From Lachnospiraceae bacterium (GTDB lineage: Bacteria; Bacillota; Clostridia; Lachnospirales; Lachnospiraceae): DNA of 64,000 bases. The stretch is taken from NCBI GenBank assembly GCA_017412055.1, contig JAFQOW010000012.1, positions 1 to 64,000 on the forward strand, read 5' to 3'. Below, piece by piece: positions 45,949-54,358 of the stretch (the first letter of the stretch is position 1; every line of letters begins with the position of its first letter). The position numbers and the translations under genes are program-made. A model generated the notes under the pieces. The model was not told the origin of the DNA and did no database searches. It saw nothing but the letters and a program-made list of their open reading frames with translations.

Positions 45949-46761
45949 ATGAGAATTAACGGTTTAAATGGAGCAAATACACCTGCGGGTGGGATGAATA
46001 TGACGAAGGCAACAGATTCTGTTAGCAAGAATTTGCAGAATCAGATTGCCAATGCTCAGAAGCAGTTGCAGGAGCTTTCTGCCAACAAAGATATGAGCAT
46101 TGAAGAAAAAATGAAGAAACGACAGGAAATACAGCAGCAGATTACAGATTTGAATAATCAGTTAAGACAGCACCAGATTGAGCAGAGAAAAGAGCAACAG
46201 GCAAAGAAATCTTCTATGGATGATATGCTTGGTGGTAGTAAGAAAACTGCTCCGAAAGCCGGAAAACAAAGTACAGGTCTGTCACAGGCAAGTATGACAG
46301 CTATTATTTCTGCTGATTCTGCAATGGCACAGGCTCAGGTGCAGGGTAGCGTTGCTACAAAGATGGAAGGCAGAGCTGGTGTGCTGGGGTCTGAAATCAA
46401 GTTAGATTCGGCTCGTGGTGATGATGTAGAGGCAAAGAAAGAGGAGCTTGCAGAAGTAGAGCAGAAGGCGGCTCAAGCAGAATCTGCACAGATGAATACG
46501 TTGGCTACTGCAAATAAAGAATTGGAAGAAGCTGCGAAAGCAGATCAGCAGACTGAAAAAGCAGATGATAAAGATAAGAAAACAGATAAGAAGGATGCTG
46601 TTTCAAATGAAAAAGAGGACAAGACTGTGGCAGGAACAGAAGAAACCGAGAATGTGGGTGCTGAGATTAAGAATGAAACAGTTAGTGCAGACGTAGCAAA
46701 ACCGGTAGAGGTATCTGTAGCGGAAACAGTTACATATACCCATGTTGATGTGCGTTTATAG
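45949..46761 (+). CDS. FlxA-like coiled-coil protein
   Basis: The protein has 270 residues. After an N-terminal MRINGLNGANTPAGG, residues 25-95 form a coiled coil with LQNQIANAQKQLQEL and QQQITDLNNQL, the pattern of FlxA-like family proteins. FlxA is a flagellar-class gene product in enterobacteria with unknown function. An alanine/lysine/glutamate-rich C-terminal part ends in the tail THVDVRL. GGAGG precedes the ATG. It may be a flagellar-type export substrate or cap component. Confidence 0.7.
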   Translation: MRINGLNGANTPAGGMNMTKATDSVSKNLQNQIANAQKQLQELSANKDMSIEEKMKKRQEIQQQITDLNNQLRQHQIEQRKEQQAKKSSMDDMLGGSKKTAPKAGKQSTGLSQASMTAIISADSAMAQAQVQGSVATKMEGRAGVLGSEIKLDSARGDDVEAKKEELAEVEQKAAQAESAQMNTLATANKELEEAAKADQQTEKADDKDKKTDKKDAVSNEKEDKTVAGTEETENVGAEIKNETVSADVAKPVEVSVAETVTYTHVDVRL

Positions 46762-46773
46762 GAGGTGCTTACT

Positions 46774-47526
46774 ATGTCAGAAATAAATAGTTTCAGCGAT
46801 TATGCAAGTAAATATAACACGAATGTAGATTATTCCTATTTGTTCGGTGGTATGCAGACACCTTCAACAGGCAGTGCTTTTAATCTTTCTGACTATGCAG
46901 CAATCAAAAATGGCAGTTATGGAAAATTGCTAAAGGCATATTATGCAAAGCAGGATGCAGAAAAGGCATCTTCCGGTGGGGATACTGTACAGAAATCTAC
47001 ACTTATGAAGTCAGGAGCGGATGCACTAAAGAAATCAGCAGATGCTTTAAATAATGATGAACTCTGGGAAAAGAAGAAAATCAAGAAAAAGGATGAAAAG
47101 ACCGGAGAGGAAATCGAGGTTGAAGATTATGATTGGGAAGCTATCACAAAGGCTGTGAAATCATTTGTAGAAGATTACAATGATGTTGTGGAACAGGCAG
47201 GTGATTCCAATTCAAAAGATGTATTACGCAATGCTGTGTGGATGACAGGAATTACCGAATCCAATGAAAATATGCTTTCAAAAATCGGTATTACCGTAGG
47301 CAAGGGTAATAAGTTGGAACTGGACGAGGAAGCACTTAAAAAGGCAGACATTAGTTCATTCAAAACACTTTTTACCGGACATAATTCGTTTGCTGATAAG
47401 GTATCCATGAAAGCAAACAGTATTTCCAATGCGGCAGCACGTTCAAGTGGAACCTATAAGAGCAATGGTACATATAACAATTCCCTATCTGAGCTTGTAT
47501 CGAAGAAGGTAGATGAGGAAGTGTAG
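46774..47526 (+). CDS. FliD C-terminal-like protein
   Basis: The protein has 250 residues from ATG 46774, with GGAGG eight bases earlier; a start at 46765 overlaps the ribosome site. The segment around residues 130-215 (KSFVEDYNDVVEQ, MLSKIGITVGKGNKLELDEE, FKTLFTGHNSF) resembles the C-terminal domain of the flagellar hook-associated protein FliD, which caps filaments. The N-terminal part (NTNVDYSYLFGGM) is unlike full FliD and the protein is shorter. It is likely secreted and filament-related, by analogy only. Confidence 0.65.
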   Translation: MSEINSFSDYASKYNTNVDYSYLFGGMQTPSTGSAFNLSDYAAIKNGSYGKLLKAYYAKQDAEKASSGGDTVQKSTLMKSGADALKKSADALNNDELWEKKKIKKKDEKTGEEIEVEDYDWEAITKAVKSFVEDYNDVVEQAGDSNSKDVLRNAVWMTGITESNENMLSKIGITVGKGNKLELDEEALKKADISSFKTLFTGHNSFADKVSMKANSISNAAARSSGTYKSNGTYNNSLSELVSKKVDEEV

Positions 47527-47597
47527 CATTTATAAGATTTTGCCTTGTTTTCTAAAGAGAAATTAAATAATACCGATATACTTTATAGCTAAGGATG

Positions 47598-47643
47598 GCG
47601 TCTGTTTTCAAAGGATTGAATGCGAAAATAGACGCTGTTTTTG
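47598..47643 (+). terminator. terminator after the FliD-like gene
   Basis: GCGTCTGTTTTC (47598-47609) pairs with GAAAATAGACGC (47624-47635) with one wobble, followed by TGTTTTTG. Confidence 0.75.
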
Positions 47644-47681
47644 CATAAAAATAAACGGGTCACATAAAGGAGATTGTTTGC

Positions 47682-48257
47682 ATGAATATTGGTTTAGTAC
47701 AAGGTAACAATTATTCTGCGTTAATTAGAAAAACGGTTGGTGAAGAAAAAATCGAAAATATAGAGGAGTTATCCGAAATTGAAAAGTTGGAAAATTTCAA
47801 AAAAGAGATCTGGAATGAAATTGATTCCATGCCGTGGGGATGCGATATATCCATTCATATTACGGATGATGCTTTTAAACGGATGATGGATGATAGTGAT
47901 TTTAAGGATAGCATGTTAAGTAAAATACGAGAAGATGCATCCGTTTCAGGAATTAAAGGTGGTGGAACAATACTAAATATAACTGAATCAGGGTATAGTG
48001 GCTTTAGCTGGATGGAAGGGTATCCAAGGGAAGCCTCAGCCGGATTCTCTGAACACTCGAAAAATGCTTTTTATTCTAAGAAAGTAAGTCATAAGCAGGA
48101 TTATATGGAACTGTGGGAGGATAGAAGGCATGAAAGAGAAGTTCAGCGGGAAAAGCTGGATAAGGAGTATGAAGAACAGTTGTATCTGAAACAGCACTGG
48201 GCAAGAAAAGAAAGGGCTGTGTCAGCATATGAATCTGCGGTAATAATAGAAAAATAG
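47682..48257 (+). CDS. cluster protein related to the 58-kb gene
   Basis: The protein has 191 residues. A strand-helix core DISIHITDDAFKRMMDDSDF (about 65-85) and a FSWMEGYP turn are shared with the protein at 58004 (YVAISADTLSKMEEN, LYWLEGYP), so both belong to one family. The C terminus is a charged helix with many E and R. No signal peptide is seen. AAAGGAG precedes the ATG. Confidence 0.65.
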   Translation: MNIGLVQGNNYSALIRKTVGEEKIENIEELSEIEKLENFKKEIWNEIDSMPWGCDISIHITDDAFKRMMDDSDFKDSMLSKIREDASVSGIKGGGTILNITESGYSGFSWMEGYPREASAGFSEHSKNAFYSKKVSHKQDYMELWEDRRHEREVQREKLDKEYEEQLYLKQHWARKERAVSAYESAVIIEK

Positions 48258-48289
48258 AGAGAGTTTGTTAAGTCGATTAGAAATGAGGG

Positions 48290-48331
48290 GCACAATTCTG
48301 TATGAAAATGTATGGATTGTGTCTTTCTTTT
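48290..48331 (+). terminator. second copy of the repeated terminator cassette
   Basis: GCACAATTC (48290-48298) pairs with GGATTGTGTC (48313-48322), followed by TTTCTTTT. It is nearly identical to 44796-44841. Confidence 0.7.
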
Positions 48332-48362
48332 GTTCACAATATAAAAAAGTTGTTTAAAGCTG
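48332..48362 (+). promoter_or_regulatory. decayed class B LytTR box
   Basis: GTTCACAATA (48332-48341) is followed 21 bp later by TTTAAAGCTG, which has lost the repeat. It appears to be a copy of the 44843 box with a mutated second half-site, probably non-functional. Confidence 0.4.
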
Positions 48363-48391
48363 ATAGGTGTAAAAACCCGTCAGCTTTTTTC
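48358..48391 (+). terminator. terminator upstream of the sigma factor gene
   Basis: AGCTGA pairs with TCAGCT with partial inner pairing GG/CC, followed by TTTTTTCTTTTTC. Confidence 0.6.
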
Positions 48392-48413
48392 TTTTTCAAA
48401 AACTTTACAAAAA

Positions 48414-48443
48414 ATTTAAGGAAACTTTTAATCATTTAAGGAA
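48414..48443 (+). promoter_or_regulatory. direct repeat at the sigma factor promoter
   Basis: ATTTAAGGAA occurs at 48414-48423 and 48434-48443, 20 bp apart, ahead of TATTATATATA (about 48454). The AAGGAA and -10-like sequences could be an ECF-type promoter controlling its own sigma factor, but the family consensus is not established here. Confidence 0.4.
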
Positions 48444-48491
48444 TGTGGCACGTTATTATATATAGAGATTCACAAGAAAGGAGGCTTTGGC

Positions 48492-49010
48492 GTGTTAAGT
48501 GATGATAAATTGATAGAACAGATTAAGTGTGGCGATAAGCAGGCAGCGGAAGAACTGATTACACGTTATTATGCCTCTATATTGCGTTATTGTAGATGGC
48601 ATTGCTCCAGTGCGGAAAAAGCGGAAGATTTGGCACAGGAAACATTCTATAAACTGTTTAGAAATATATCCGGCTACAAAGGAAAAAGAAAGTTTAAAGC
48701 ATACTTATATACCATTGCCAACAGATTGTGTATTGATGAAAGCAGAAAGAAGCCACTTTATTCGATAGAGGATGAAGAAATTATTATAGACGAGTGCGAT
48801 GAAATACTCAGGTTGGAGGATAAGGAGGAGATAAATTATCTTTTAAGCATCTTATCCCCCGAACAGAGGGAGGCAATCATATTACGTTTCGGAGAACAGC
48901 TTGAGTTTCATGAAATAGCAAGGGTTATGGGATGTAACATGAGAACTGCACAAAGCAGAGTCCGGAACGGATTAAAAATCATGAGGAAGGAGCATGGAAA
49001 TGAAAGATAG
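48492..49010 (+). CDS. ECF-type RNA polymerase sigma factor
   Basis: The protein has 172 residues and a GTG start after AAGGAGG. Region 2 (about 20-85) has AEDLAQETFYKLFRN and AYLYTIANRLCIDE, and region 4 (about 115-165) has LSPEQREAIILRFGEQL and HEIARVMGCNMRTAQSRV. It directs RNA polymerase to a small set of promoters. The gene overlaps the next membrane protein, a candidate anti-sigma partner. Its targets probably include the ABC and VanY-like genes downstream (inference). Confidence 0.92.
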   Translation: MLSDDKLIEQIKCGDKQAAEELITRYYASILRYCRWHCSSAEKAEDLAQETFYKLFRNISGYKGKRKFKAYLYTIANRLCIDESRKKPLYSIEDEEIIIDECDEILRLEDKEEINYLLSILSPEQREAIILRFGEQLEFHEIARVMGCNMRTAQSRVRNGLKIMRKEHGNER

Positions 49011-49761
49011 AACTTTGAAACATAACTTATATCATTCTTTAGGACAGGAAGTGCAACCGAAGAGACTGGAAGAAACCATAAACTATTGTACCGAGATTAT
49101 GAAAGAACAAATGCTTTATAAAGAAGAACCACGAACCAGTTTCTTTCAGTATTTGTCAGATGTATTCCGGTTTGAAGGAATACCAATATTTATCTTACAG
49201 GCATTGACCTTATTTTGGGTTTGTCTGACGATTGCTAGTGTGGCGGACATACCACAGAATATACCGATGTTCATGCCTCTCTTTGTGTTGGCTGCCATGC
49301 CTGTGCTTTTCAAAAGTCAGATGTATGGAATGAGTGAAATTGAGGCAGTAACAAGAGCATCCGGTGCCCAGATTATGTTAGCGAAATTAGTTTTGGCTGG
49401 TTCGGCTAATCTTGTTTGTATCACGATTGTGTTATGTTTGGAAATGTCTATACAGAGTGATTGTGGTGAGTTAGGACAAATGGTGTTGTATTGTCTGGTT
49501 CCGTATCTGGCTTGTATGACGGGAATGCTTAGGCTGGTACGGTTACAAAGAAAAGAGAGCATATGTACATGTGCAGTTATAATGCTTGGTTCCTGTGTCT
49601 GCTGGGCAATTTCATCAAGAGTAATACCGTGGTTATATGCCACATCTGCAGCCTCATTCTGGTTGATTGCATTCGTGGTATTCGGAATATTTTTTGTAAA
49701 AGAGGTTCTGTTTATTGCAGAAATGAGAAAGGAAGGAAAAATATATGGAATTATCGCTTGA
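49000..49761 (+). CDS. membrane protein, possible anti-sigma factor
   Basis: The protein has 253 residues from ATG 49000, seven bases after AAGGAG; the ATG at 48994 is too close. The N-terminal ~65 residues are soluble and followed by about six membrane segments. It overlaps the sigma factor gene by 11 bp. This is the arrangement of sigma factor and membrane anti-sigma genes. No zinc-binding motif is seen, so the assignment rests on position and topology. Confidence 0.6.
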   Translation: MKDRTLKHNLYHSLGQEVQPKRLEETINYCTEIMKEQMLYKEEPRTSFFQYLSDVFRFEGIPIFILQALTLFWVCLTIASVADIPQNIPMFMPLFVLAAMPVLFKSQMYGMSEIEAVTRASGAQIMLAKLVLAGSANLVCITIVLCLEMSIQSDCGELGQMVLYCLVPYLACMTGMLRLVRLQRKESICTCAVIMLGSCVCWAISSRVIPWLYATSAASFWLIAFVVFGIFFVKEVLFIAEMRKEGKIYGIIA

Positions 49762-50620
49762 CCGATTAACAAAGCATTATGGAAATAAAATAGCTGTAGA
49801 TTGTGTGAGTGCAACTTTAAAGCCGGGTGTATACGGGCTTTTGGGGGCAAATGGTGCTGGGAAAACGACTTTGATGCGTATGTTGTGCGCCATTCTGGAG
49901 TCGACTTCGGGTGAAGTGTTGTTGAATGGAAAAGAAGTAACAGCGATGGGAGCAGATTATAGAAATGTATTAGGATATTTGCCGCAGGACTTTGGATATT
50001 ATCCGAACTATACAGCAATGGAATTTTTGATGTATGTTGCAGCTCTTAAAGGAATACCAAAGAATATTGCGAAGAAGAGAGCAAAGGAATTGCTGGAGGT
50101 AGTAGGGTTAAGTAATATGGCAAACAAAAAAGTAAAAACATTTTCAGGTGGCATGAAGCAGAGAGTAGGAATTGCACAGGCGTTACTGAATAATCCGGGG
50201 ATTTTAATTTTAGATGAACCAACAGCGGGACTTGATCCCAAAGAGCGTGTGAGGTTCCGTAATCTGCTTTCGGAATATGCAGGAGATAAAATTGTAATTC
50301 TTTCAACACATATTGTGTCGGATATAGAAGCGATAGCAGATGAAGTGCTGTTAATGAAGAAAGGTAAGTTTGTGTTGCAGGGAACAGTCCAGGAATTGAC
50401 CGAGAAAGCAAATGGTAAAGTATGGGAACTAACCGTTTCACCGGCAGAAGCAAGAAAATGGCAGGCAAGAACAACAGTTGCAAACTTGCGACATGAAGGA
50501 AAAGACATTGTGCTGCGTATTATTTCTGACAATATGCCTAGTGAGCAGGCGGTTCCGTGTGAAGCAACCTTGGAAGACCTTTATTTATATTATTTCCCGA
50601 CAGAAGAAGGGGGACAGTAG
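49745..50620 (+). CDS. ABC transporter ATP-binding protein
   Basis: The protein has 291 residues. Walker A GANGAGKTT is at about residues 34-42, then the Q-loop YLPQDF, the signature FSGGMKQRVGIAQAL, Walker B LILDEPTAGLDP and the H-loop STHI. It would energise the permease encoded next. The gene overlaps the end of the membrane protein gene by 17 bp. Class: exporter-type, substrate unknown. A resistance or lantibiotic-like role is possible. Confidence 0.92.
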   Translation: MELSLDRLTKHYGNKIAVDCVSATLKPGVYGLLGANGAGKTTLMRMLCAILESTSGEVLLNGKEVTAMGADYRNVLGYLPQDFGYYPNYTAMEFLMYVAALKGIPKNIAKKRAKELLEVVGLSNMANKKVKTFSGGMKQRVGIAQALLNNPGILILDEPTAGLDPKERVRFRNLLSEYAGDKIVILSTHIVSDIEAIADEVLLMKKGKFVLQGTVQELTEKANGKVWELTVSPAEARKWQARTTVANLRHEGKDIVLRIISDNMPSEQAVPCEATLEDLYLYYFPTEEGGQ

Positions 50621-50621
50621 G

Positions 50622-51833
50622 ATGGAATTATTTTTATTAGAACATAAGAAATTATGGAGAAAGCGTATAGTCAAGATATGCGTACTGTTATGCTTTATCT
50701 ATATCGTGATTTTTGGGAGCATATTATCTTTTCAATGGTTTAGTTTTGGAAGTTCAGATGATTATACAAGTGCTTTTGGAAACAATTTTGATGGTTATGG
50801 AATGATAAAGGAAAGTCAGGAATATTCATTAGCTTTTGGTGGCGAACTGACAGATGAAACCTTACAGCAGTTAGTAAGAGAGTATCAGCGAATGGAAGCC
50901 GCCGGAATGGAGAAAGAATTAGAGAAGACTGACTGGAAAATTATAAATAGCTGGTTGTCCATGTTATATCCGGAACTTCGTGATACAGGAACTTATCAGA
51001 CTATGATTAGCTATGTTGAATCCAGTAAATTGGTTGGATTCTATGAGAGAAGAGAGCAGGCTATTGAGGATTTTCTGGAAAATAGTGGACAGGTAGGAAA
51101 AGAAAGAGACTATCTGCTTCAGATGGAAGAAAACGTTGAAACACCGCTTCGTTATGAATGGGTTGATGGTTGGTCACAGCTTCTTGGCAGCATGGTTGCA
51201 GATTTGGGTATTGTAATGGCTTTATTTTTGGCTATAGCATTATCCCCCATGTTCGCAGGAGAGTGGCATGATAATACAAGTGCATTAGTGTTGACAACAA
51301 AGAATGGTTGGAGAAAAATTGCTTTTGCTAAGGTGTTAACAGGTGTTGCATTTACGGTGGAGTTTTTTGTGATACTTGTGATTCCAAGTGTTGTATCCCA
51401 GATGTTCTTTATGGGTACATCTGGCTGGGATATGCCGATTCAGAACATTAAACCGCTTGCTATTGCTCCCATGAATATGTTGCAGGCAGAGGTTTATGAG
51501 TATGCATTTGCATTATTAGGTGCTATTGGATTTGCCGGTGTCATTATGTTTATTTCGGCAACCGTAAGAAATAACGTGCTTTCATTGCTGTTTAGTTTGG
51601 CGGTGGTATATGGTCCAATGATGGTTGCACAGTATCTTCCCTATGAAATGCAAAAAGCATTGGATTTATTACCTTTAGTTGGAAGTGGTGCTGATGTTTT
51701 TAGAACAAATACTTTTCATATTTTCGGAACATATATATGGTCTCCATATCTGTTGATTACGGTCCCGCTTCTGATTGGTATCTGTTGTATGCCGTTTGCT
51801 ATAATGAATTGGTCAAAAAGATTAAAGGCATAG
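50622..51833 (+). CDS. ABC transporter permease
   Basis: The protein has 403 residues and starts at ATG 50622 one base after the ATPase stop, behind GAAGGGGGA. One membrane segment lies near the N terminus (about 18-40), a ~120-residue extracellular loop follows, and about six membrane segments come after it. It is the ABC-2 type export permease layout. It probably acts with the preceding ATPase. The substrate cannot be told from sequence. Confidence 0.88.
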   Translation: MELFLLEHKKLWRKRIVKICVLLCFIYIVIFGSILSFQWFSFGSSDDYTSAFGNNFDGYGMIKESQEYSLAFGGELTDETLQQLVREYQRMEAAGMEKELEKTDWKIINSWLSMLYPELRDTGTYQTMISYVESSKLVGFYERREQAIEDFLENSGQVGKERDYLLQMEENVETPLRYEWVDGWSQLLGSMVADLGIVMALFLAIALSPMFAGEWHDNTSALVLTTKNGWRKIAFAKVLTGVAFTVEFFVILVIPSVVSQMFFMGTSGWDMPIQNIKPLAIAPMNMLQAEVYEYAFALLGAIGFAGVIMFISATVRNNVLSLLFSLAVVYGPMMVAQYLPYEMQKALDLLPLVGSGADVFRTNTFHIFGTYIWSPYLLITVPLLIGICCMPFAIMNWSKRLKA

Positions 51834-51840
51834 AAAGAAT

Positions 51841-52554
51841 ATGGCAGTAAAGAAGAAAAAAGGAAGACGGATTGTAAAGGTATTATTGATAATAGTTGCT
51901 GTATATTTGTTGATGATATTGTGGCAATTGATTGGTGATATTTATTCAAGATTGGTAAATACACATGAGATAGAAGTGTCTGAAGAATGGAATGGTGAAA
52001 GCTATCAAGCTTCAATTGAGTGGAATTTAATTGTTGTGAATAGATGGAACCCAATACCGGAAAACTATAGCGTTGAACTAACAGTATTGTCAAATGGTCA
52101 GAAGGTGGATAGTAGAATATATCCGCATTTACAAGAGATGTTTGATGCGGCTAGAGCGGAAGGGATATATCCTATTGTCAGAGAAGGCTACAGAACAGAA
52201 GAAGAACAGCAGGAGATACTGGATGATAAAATTCAAGCCTACATAAATGAAGGATATTCACAATGGAGGGCAGAAAGAACTGCAAAAGAATGGGTGGCTT
52301 TGCCCGGAACAAGTGAGCATCAATTAGGCATAGCAGTGGATATCAATGCTGATAAAACTAAGTGCACGAATGACGATGTTTATGCATGGCTTGCCGAGAA
52401 TGCTTATAAATATGGTTTTATTCTTAGATATCCACTGGATAAACAAGAGATTACCGGGACAAGCTATGAACCATGGCATTATCGTTATGTAGGGACAGAG
52501 GATGCCTATGAGATTAATGAACGAGGAATATGCTTAGAGGAATATTTTGAATAA
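51841..52554 (+). CDS. VanY-type D-alanyl-D-alanine carboxypeptidase
   Basis: The protein has 237 residues with an N-terminal membrane anchor (about 10-30). The M15B zinc peptidase domain has SEHQLGIAVDI with His160 and Asp167 and EPWHYRYVG with Glu210 and His213, the usual metal ligands and catalytic residues. Such enzymes trim peptidoglycan stem peptides, as VanY does in glycopeptide resistance clusters, though no VanR/S/A genes are present. It may remodel the wall for the ABC or secreted products. Confidence 0.88.
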   Translation: MAVKKKKGRRIVKVLLIIVAVYLLMILWQLIGDIYSRLVNTHEIEVSEEWNGESYQASIEWNLIVVNRWNPIPENYSVELTVLSNGQKVDSRIYPHLQEMFDAARAEGIYPIVREGYRTEEEQQEILDDKIQAYINEGYSQWRAERTAKEWVALPGTSEHQLGIAVDINADKTKCTNDDVYAWLAENAYKYGFILRYPLDKQEITGTSYEPWHYRYVGTEDAYEINERGICLEEYFE

Positions 52555-52582
52555 TTGCCTAGAAAGAGGAGTCGATGGAATG

Positions 52583-52714
52583 CTTCACAACAGAATAAGG
52601 GCGATTCACAACAAAGCACTGTTTCCAAATGCTAAATTGAGCGAAATATAAAATGAATGGGTATATGAATGTTCAGGGGAAGATTTCGCACCCGAAATGC
52701 GGTGTTTCACACTT
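52583..52714 (+). promoter_or_regulatory. tandem class B and class A LytTR boxes (dual promoter)
   Basis: Class B repeats lie at 52583-52592 (CTTCACAACA) and 52604-52613 (ATTCACAACA). A TATAAA -10-like site follows at about 52647. Class A repeats follow at 52684-52693 (TTTCGCACCC) and 52705-52714 (TTTCACACTT). Both pairs are 21 bp apart. A near copy of the whole region lies at 59451-59582. The gene could therefore answer to both regulators. Confidence 0.8.
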
Positions 52715-52764
52715 TTATTATGGAAGAGCTTATTGAAAACAAATTTTCAAGTGAGGTAATAGAG

Positions 52765-53352
52765 ATGAATATATCAAATGCTATCAATACGGTAAGCGTA
52801 TCTGGAAGTTCTAGCAGTAGTGCTAAAAAAACTTCTGAAAAGAACAAGTGGAAATTAACAGATTCATTAAAAGAAAAAATTGTTGAATTGGCTAAGAAAG
52901 ATGCGAAAAACAACATATATATGGGAAATGAGTTTATGAACTTGCGGAAAGCAGAGGTCGCTAAAGTGGCACCAAATCGGGCGGCACTGATAGGTAAGTT
53001 CAACCAATCAATGAGTTCTGGAAATATGGGGGATATGAAAAAAATACAAGAAGCAGACAAAAGATGGCTGTGTATTTTATTTGGGATACCATATGAGGCT
53101 GAATATCAAGGAGAGGGAACTGGTTCTGCGCTCCATATATATAATGAGGAAGGGGAAGAAGTTCTTACATATACTCAAGGAGTAGGGTGGCATGAGAAAG
53201 AGACAAAAGCAGAAACGGGAGTACATTCAGCGTTAAAATTAGCATATTATGAGGCATACCATGATGCAAAAAAAGCACTGAACACTGGAACAAATGTGGA
53301 AATCACAAATGAAAATGTTGTGGTGCAAAGTAATTTTGATGTGAAAGCATAG
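52765..53352 (+). CDS. leaderless cluster protein with NFDVKA tail
   Basis: The protein has 195 residues from ATG 52765; a longer start lies inside the box region and is rejected. The N terminus is Ser-rich (SVSGSSSSSAKK). A KLTDSLKEKIVELAKKDAK helix, VAPNRAALIGKFNQS and a strand-rich C-terminal half follow, ending in SNFDVKA. It has no signal peptide or membrane segment. Tail and N terminus match the cluster pattern. The family is not recognised. Confidence 0.68.
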   Translation: MNISNAINTVSVSGSSSSSAKKTSEKNKWKLTDSLKEKIVELAKKDAKNNIYMGNEFMNLRKAEVAKVAPNRAALIGKFNQSMSSGNMGDMKKIQEADKRWLCILFGIPYEAEYQGEGTGSALHIYNEEGEEVLTYTQGVGWHEKETKAETGVHSALKLAYYEAYHDAKKALNTGTNVEITNENVVVQSNFDVKA

Positions 53353-53372
53353 AAATAGAAAGAGAGAACGGT

Positions 53373-54320
53373 ATGGTAAGGAACGTAGCAGATATTTATC
53401 AGTCAGGACAGTATAGTATAGAAGCTCAGAAAGTAAAAAGAGCGCAGGGAGCGTTAAATATATTATCAAATTCTGGAAGACAAGGACAAAGGGATATGTT
53501 ACATATTTCGTATTCTGAAAGAACTTATTCCAAGGAGTCGGTTGTGGCACTATTTGATACCGCTTTAAATCTGTCTGCCAGTGATTTTTCCTTTTACTTT
53601 GATCATTACAATAATATGCCGGCTCTGCTGGATGCCATAAACTTTGGTGAAGGCTTTGTGGAGGGTTCCTGTAATCCGGAAATGAGAGAGCTTGGAGTAT
53701 TGTCGTTTAAAATAGGGGGAGTAAGACAGTATATTCCAAACTATGCTATTCCGAAGATAAATGCAGGAACTCTCCCCAATATCTCGGCTAAGAACAATAA
53801 ACTGATATTAAATAATAAAGGATATTATTGCTACACAGCAAAAAATGGGAAAAATTATACTTGGACTGTAAATAATGGACATGTAGGTTGGGCAAATTCT
53901 GAAAGCATGTCAGAGGCTATAGGCGAGAATAGATCAGGTTACAATTATCGATGGGAAATGCATCAGGCAAGTAATCTGATTTCAAGATTAGCAAAGGGAA
54001 GTGGAACTTATGGCTTTTCAAACGAGGAGCACAAGGAGATACTTGCCGGATTCGGAATTACTGAGGGGCATTTCACCATAGATGCCGGAGCAGGGACAAG
54101 ACATTATATGCTGTTAGAAAATGGTGTCATAGTGGATATAGACAAGAGAATTGATTTCATGAACCGTACCGACTGGAAAAAGCAGGGGTATCAGACAGGG
54201 GATGTAATCAATGTGTATGGTAAAGAATGTATTGTAGATGAGGCTGGGCATATCAAGGTATCGGCGGATGATGAGTTTTCAGATACTAAGATACAGTATC
54301 CGGATGGAAAGACTTTATAA
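53373..54320 (+). CDS. large unknown cluster protein
   Basis: The protein has 315 residues, is leaderless and mixed alpha/beta. The segment about residues 40-100 (HISYSERTYSKESVVALF, YFDHYNNMPALLDAI) has a similar feel to the 39.5-kb protein but no clear family match. A YYCYTAKNGKNYTWTVNNG beta-rich part and a C-terminal RHYMLLENGVIVDID part follow. It lies 21 bp after the previous gene in the same operon. Confidence 0.6.
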   Translation: MVRNVADIYQSGQYSIEAQKVKRAQGALNILSNSGRQGQRDMLHISYSERTYSKESVVALFDTALNLSASDFSFYFDHYNNMPALLDAINFGEGFVEGSCNPEMRELGVLSFKIGGVRQYIPNYAIPKINAGTLPNISAKNNKLILNNKGYYCYTAKNGKNYTWTVNNGHVGWANSESMSEAIGENRSGYNYRWEMHQASNLISRLAKGSGTYGFSNEEHKEILAGFGITEGHFTIDAGAGTRHYMLLENGVIVDIDKRIDFMNRTDWKKQGYQTGDVINVYGKECIVDEAGHIKVSADDEFSDTKIQYPDGKTL

Positions 54321-54358
54321 ATGGCAAATGAATTTGACACAGGGAAGGAAGTGAATCT

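Noticed and set aside
49317-50018. Minus-strand frame across the membrane protein and ABC genes
   Set aside because: It overlaps two clear genes and has no family match or ribosome site.
52669-52764. N-terminal extension of the 52.8-kb protein
   Set aside because: It overlaps the class A boxes. GAGG and ATG at 52765 fit better.
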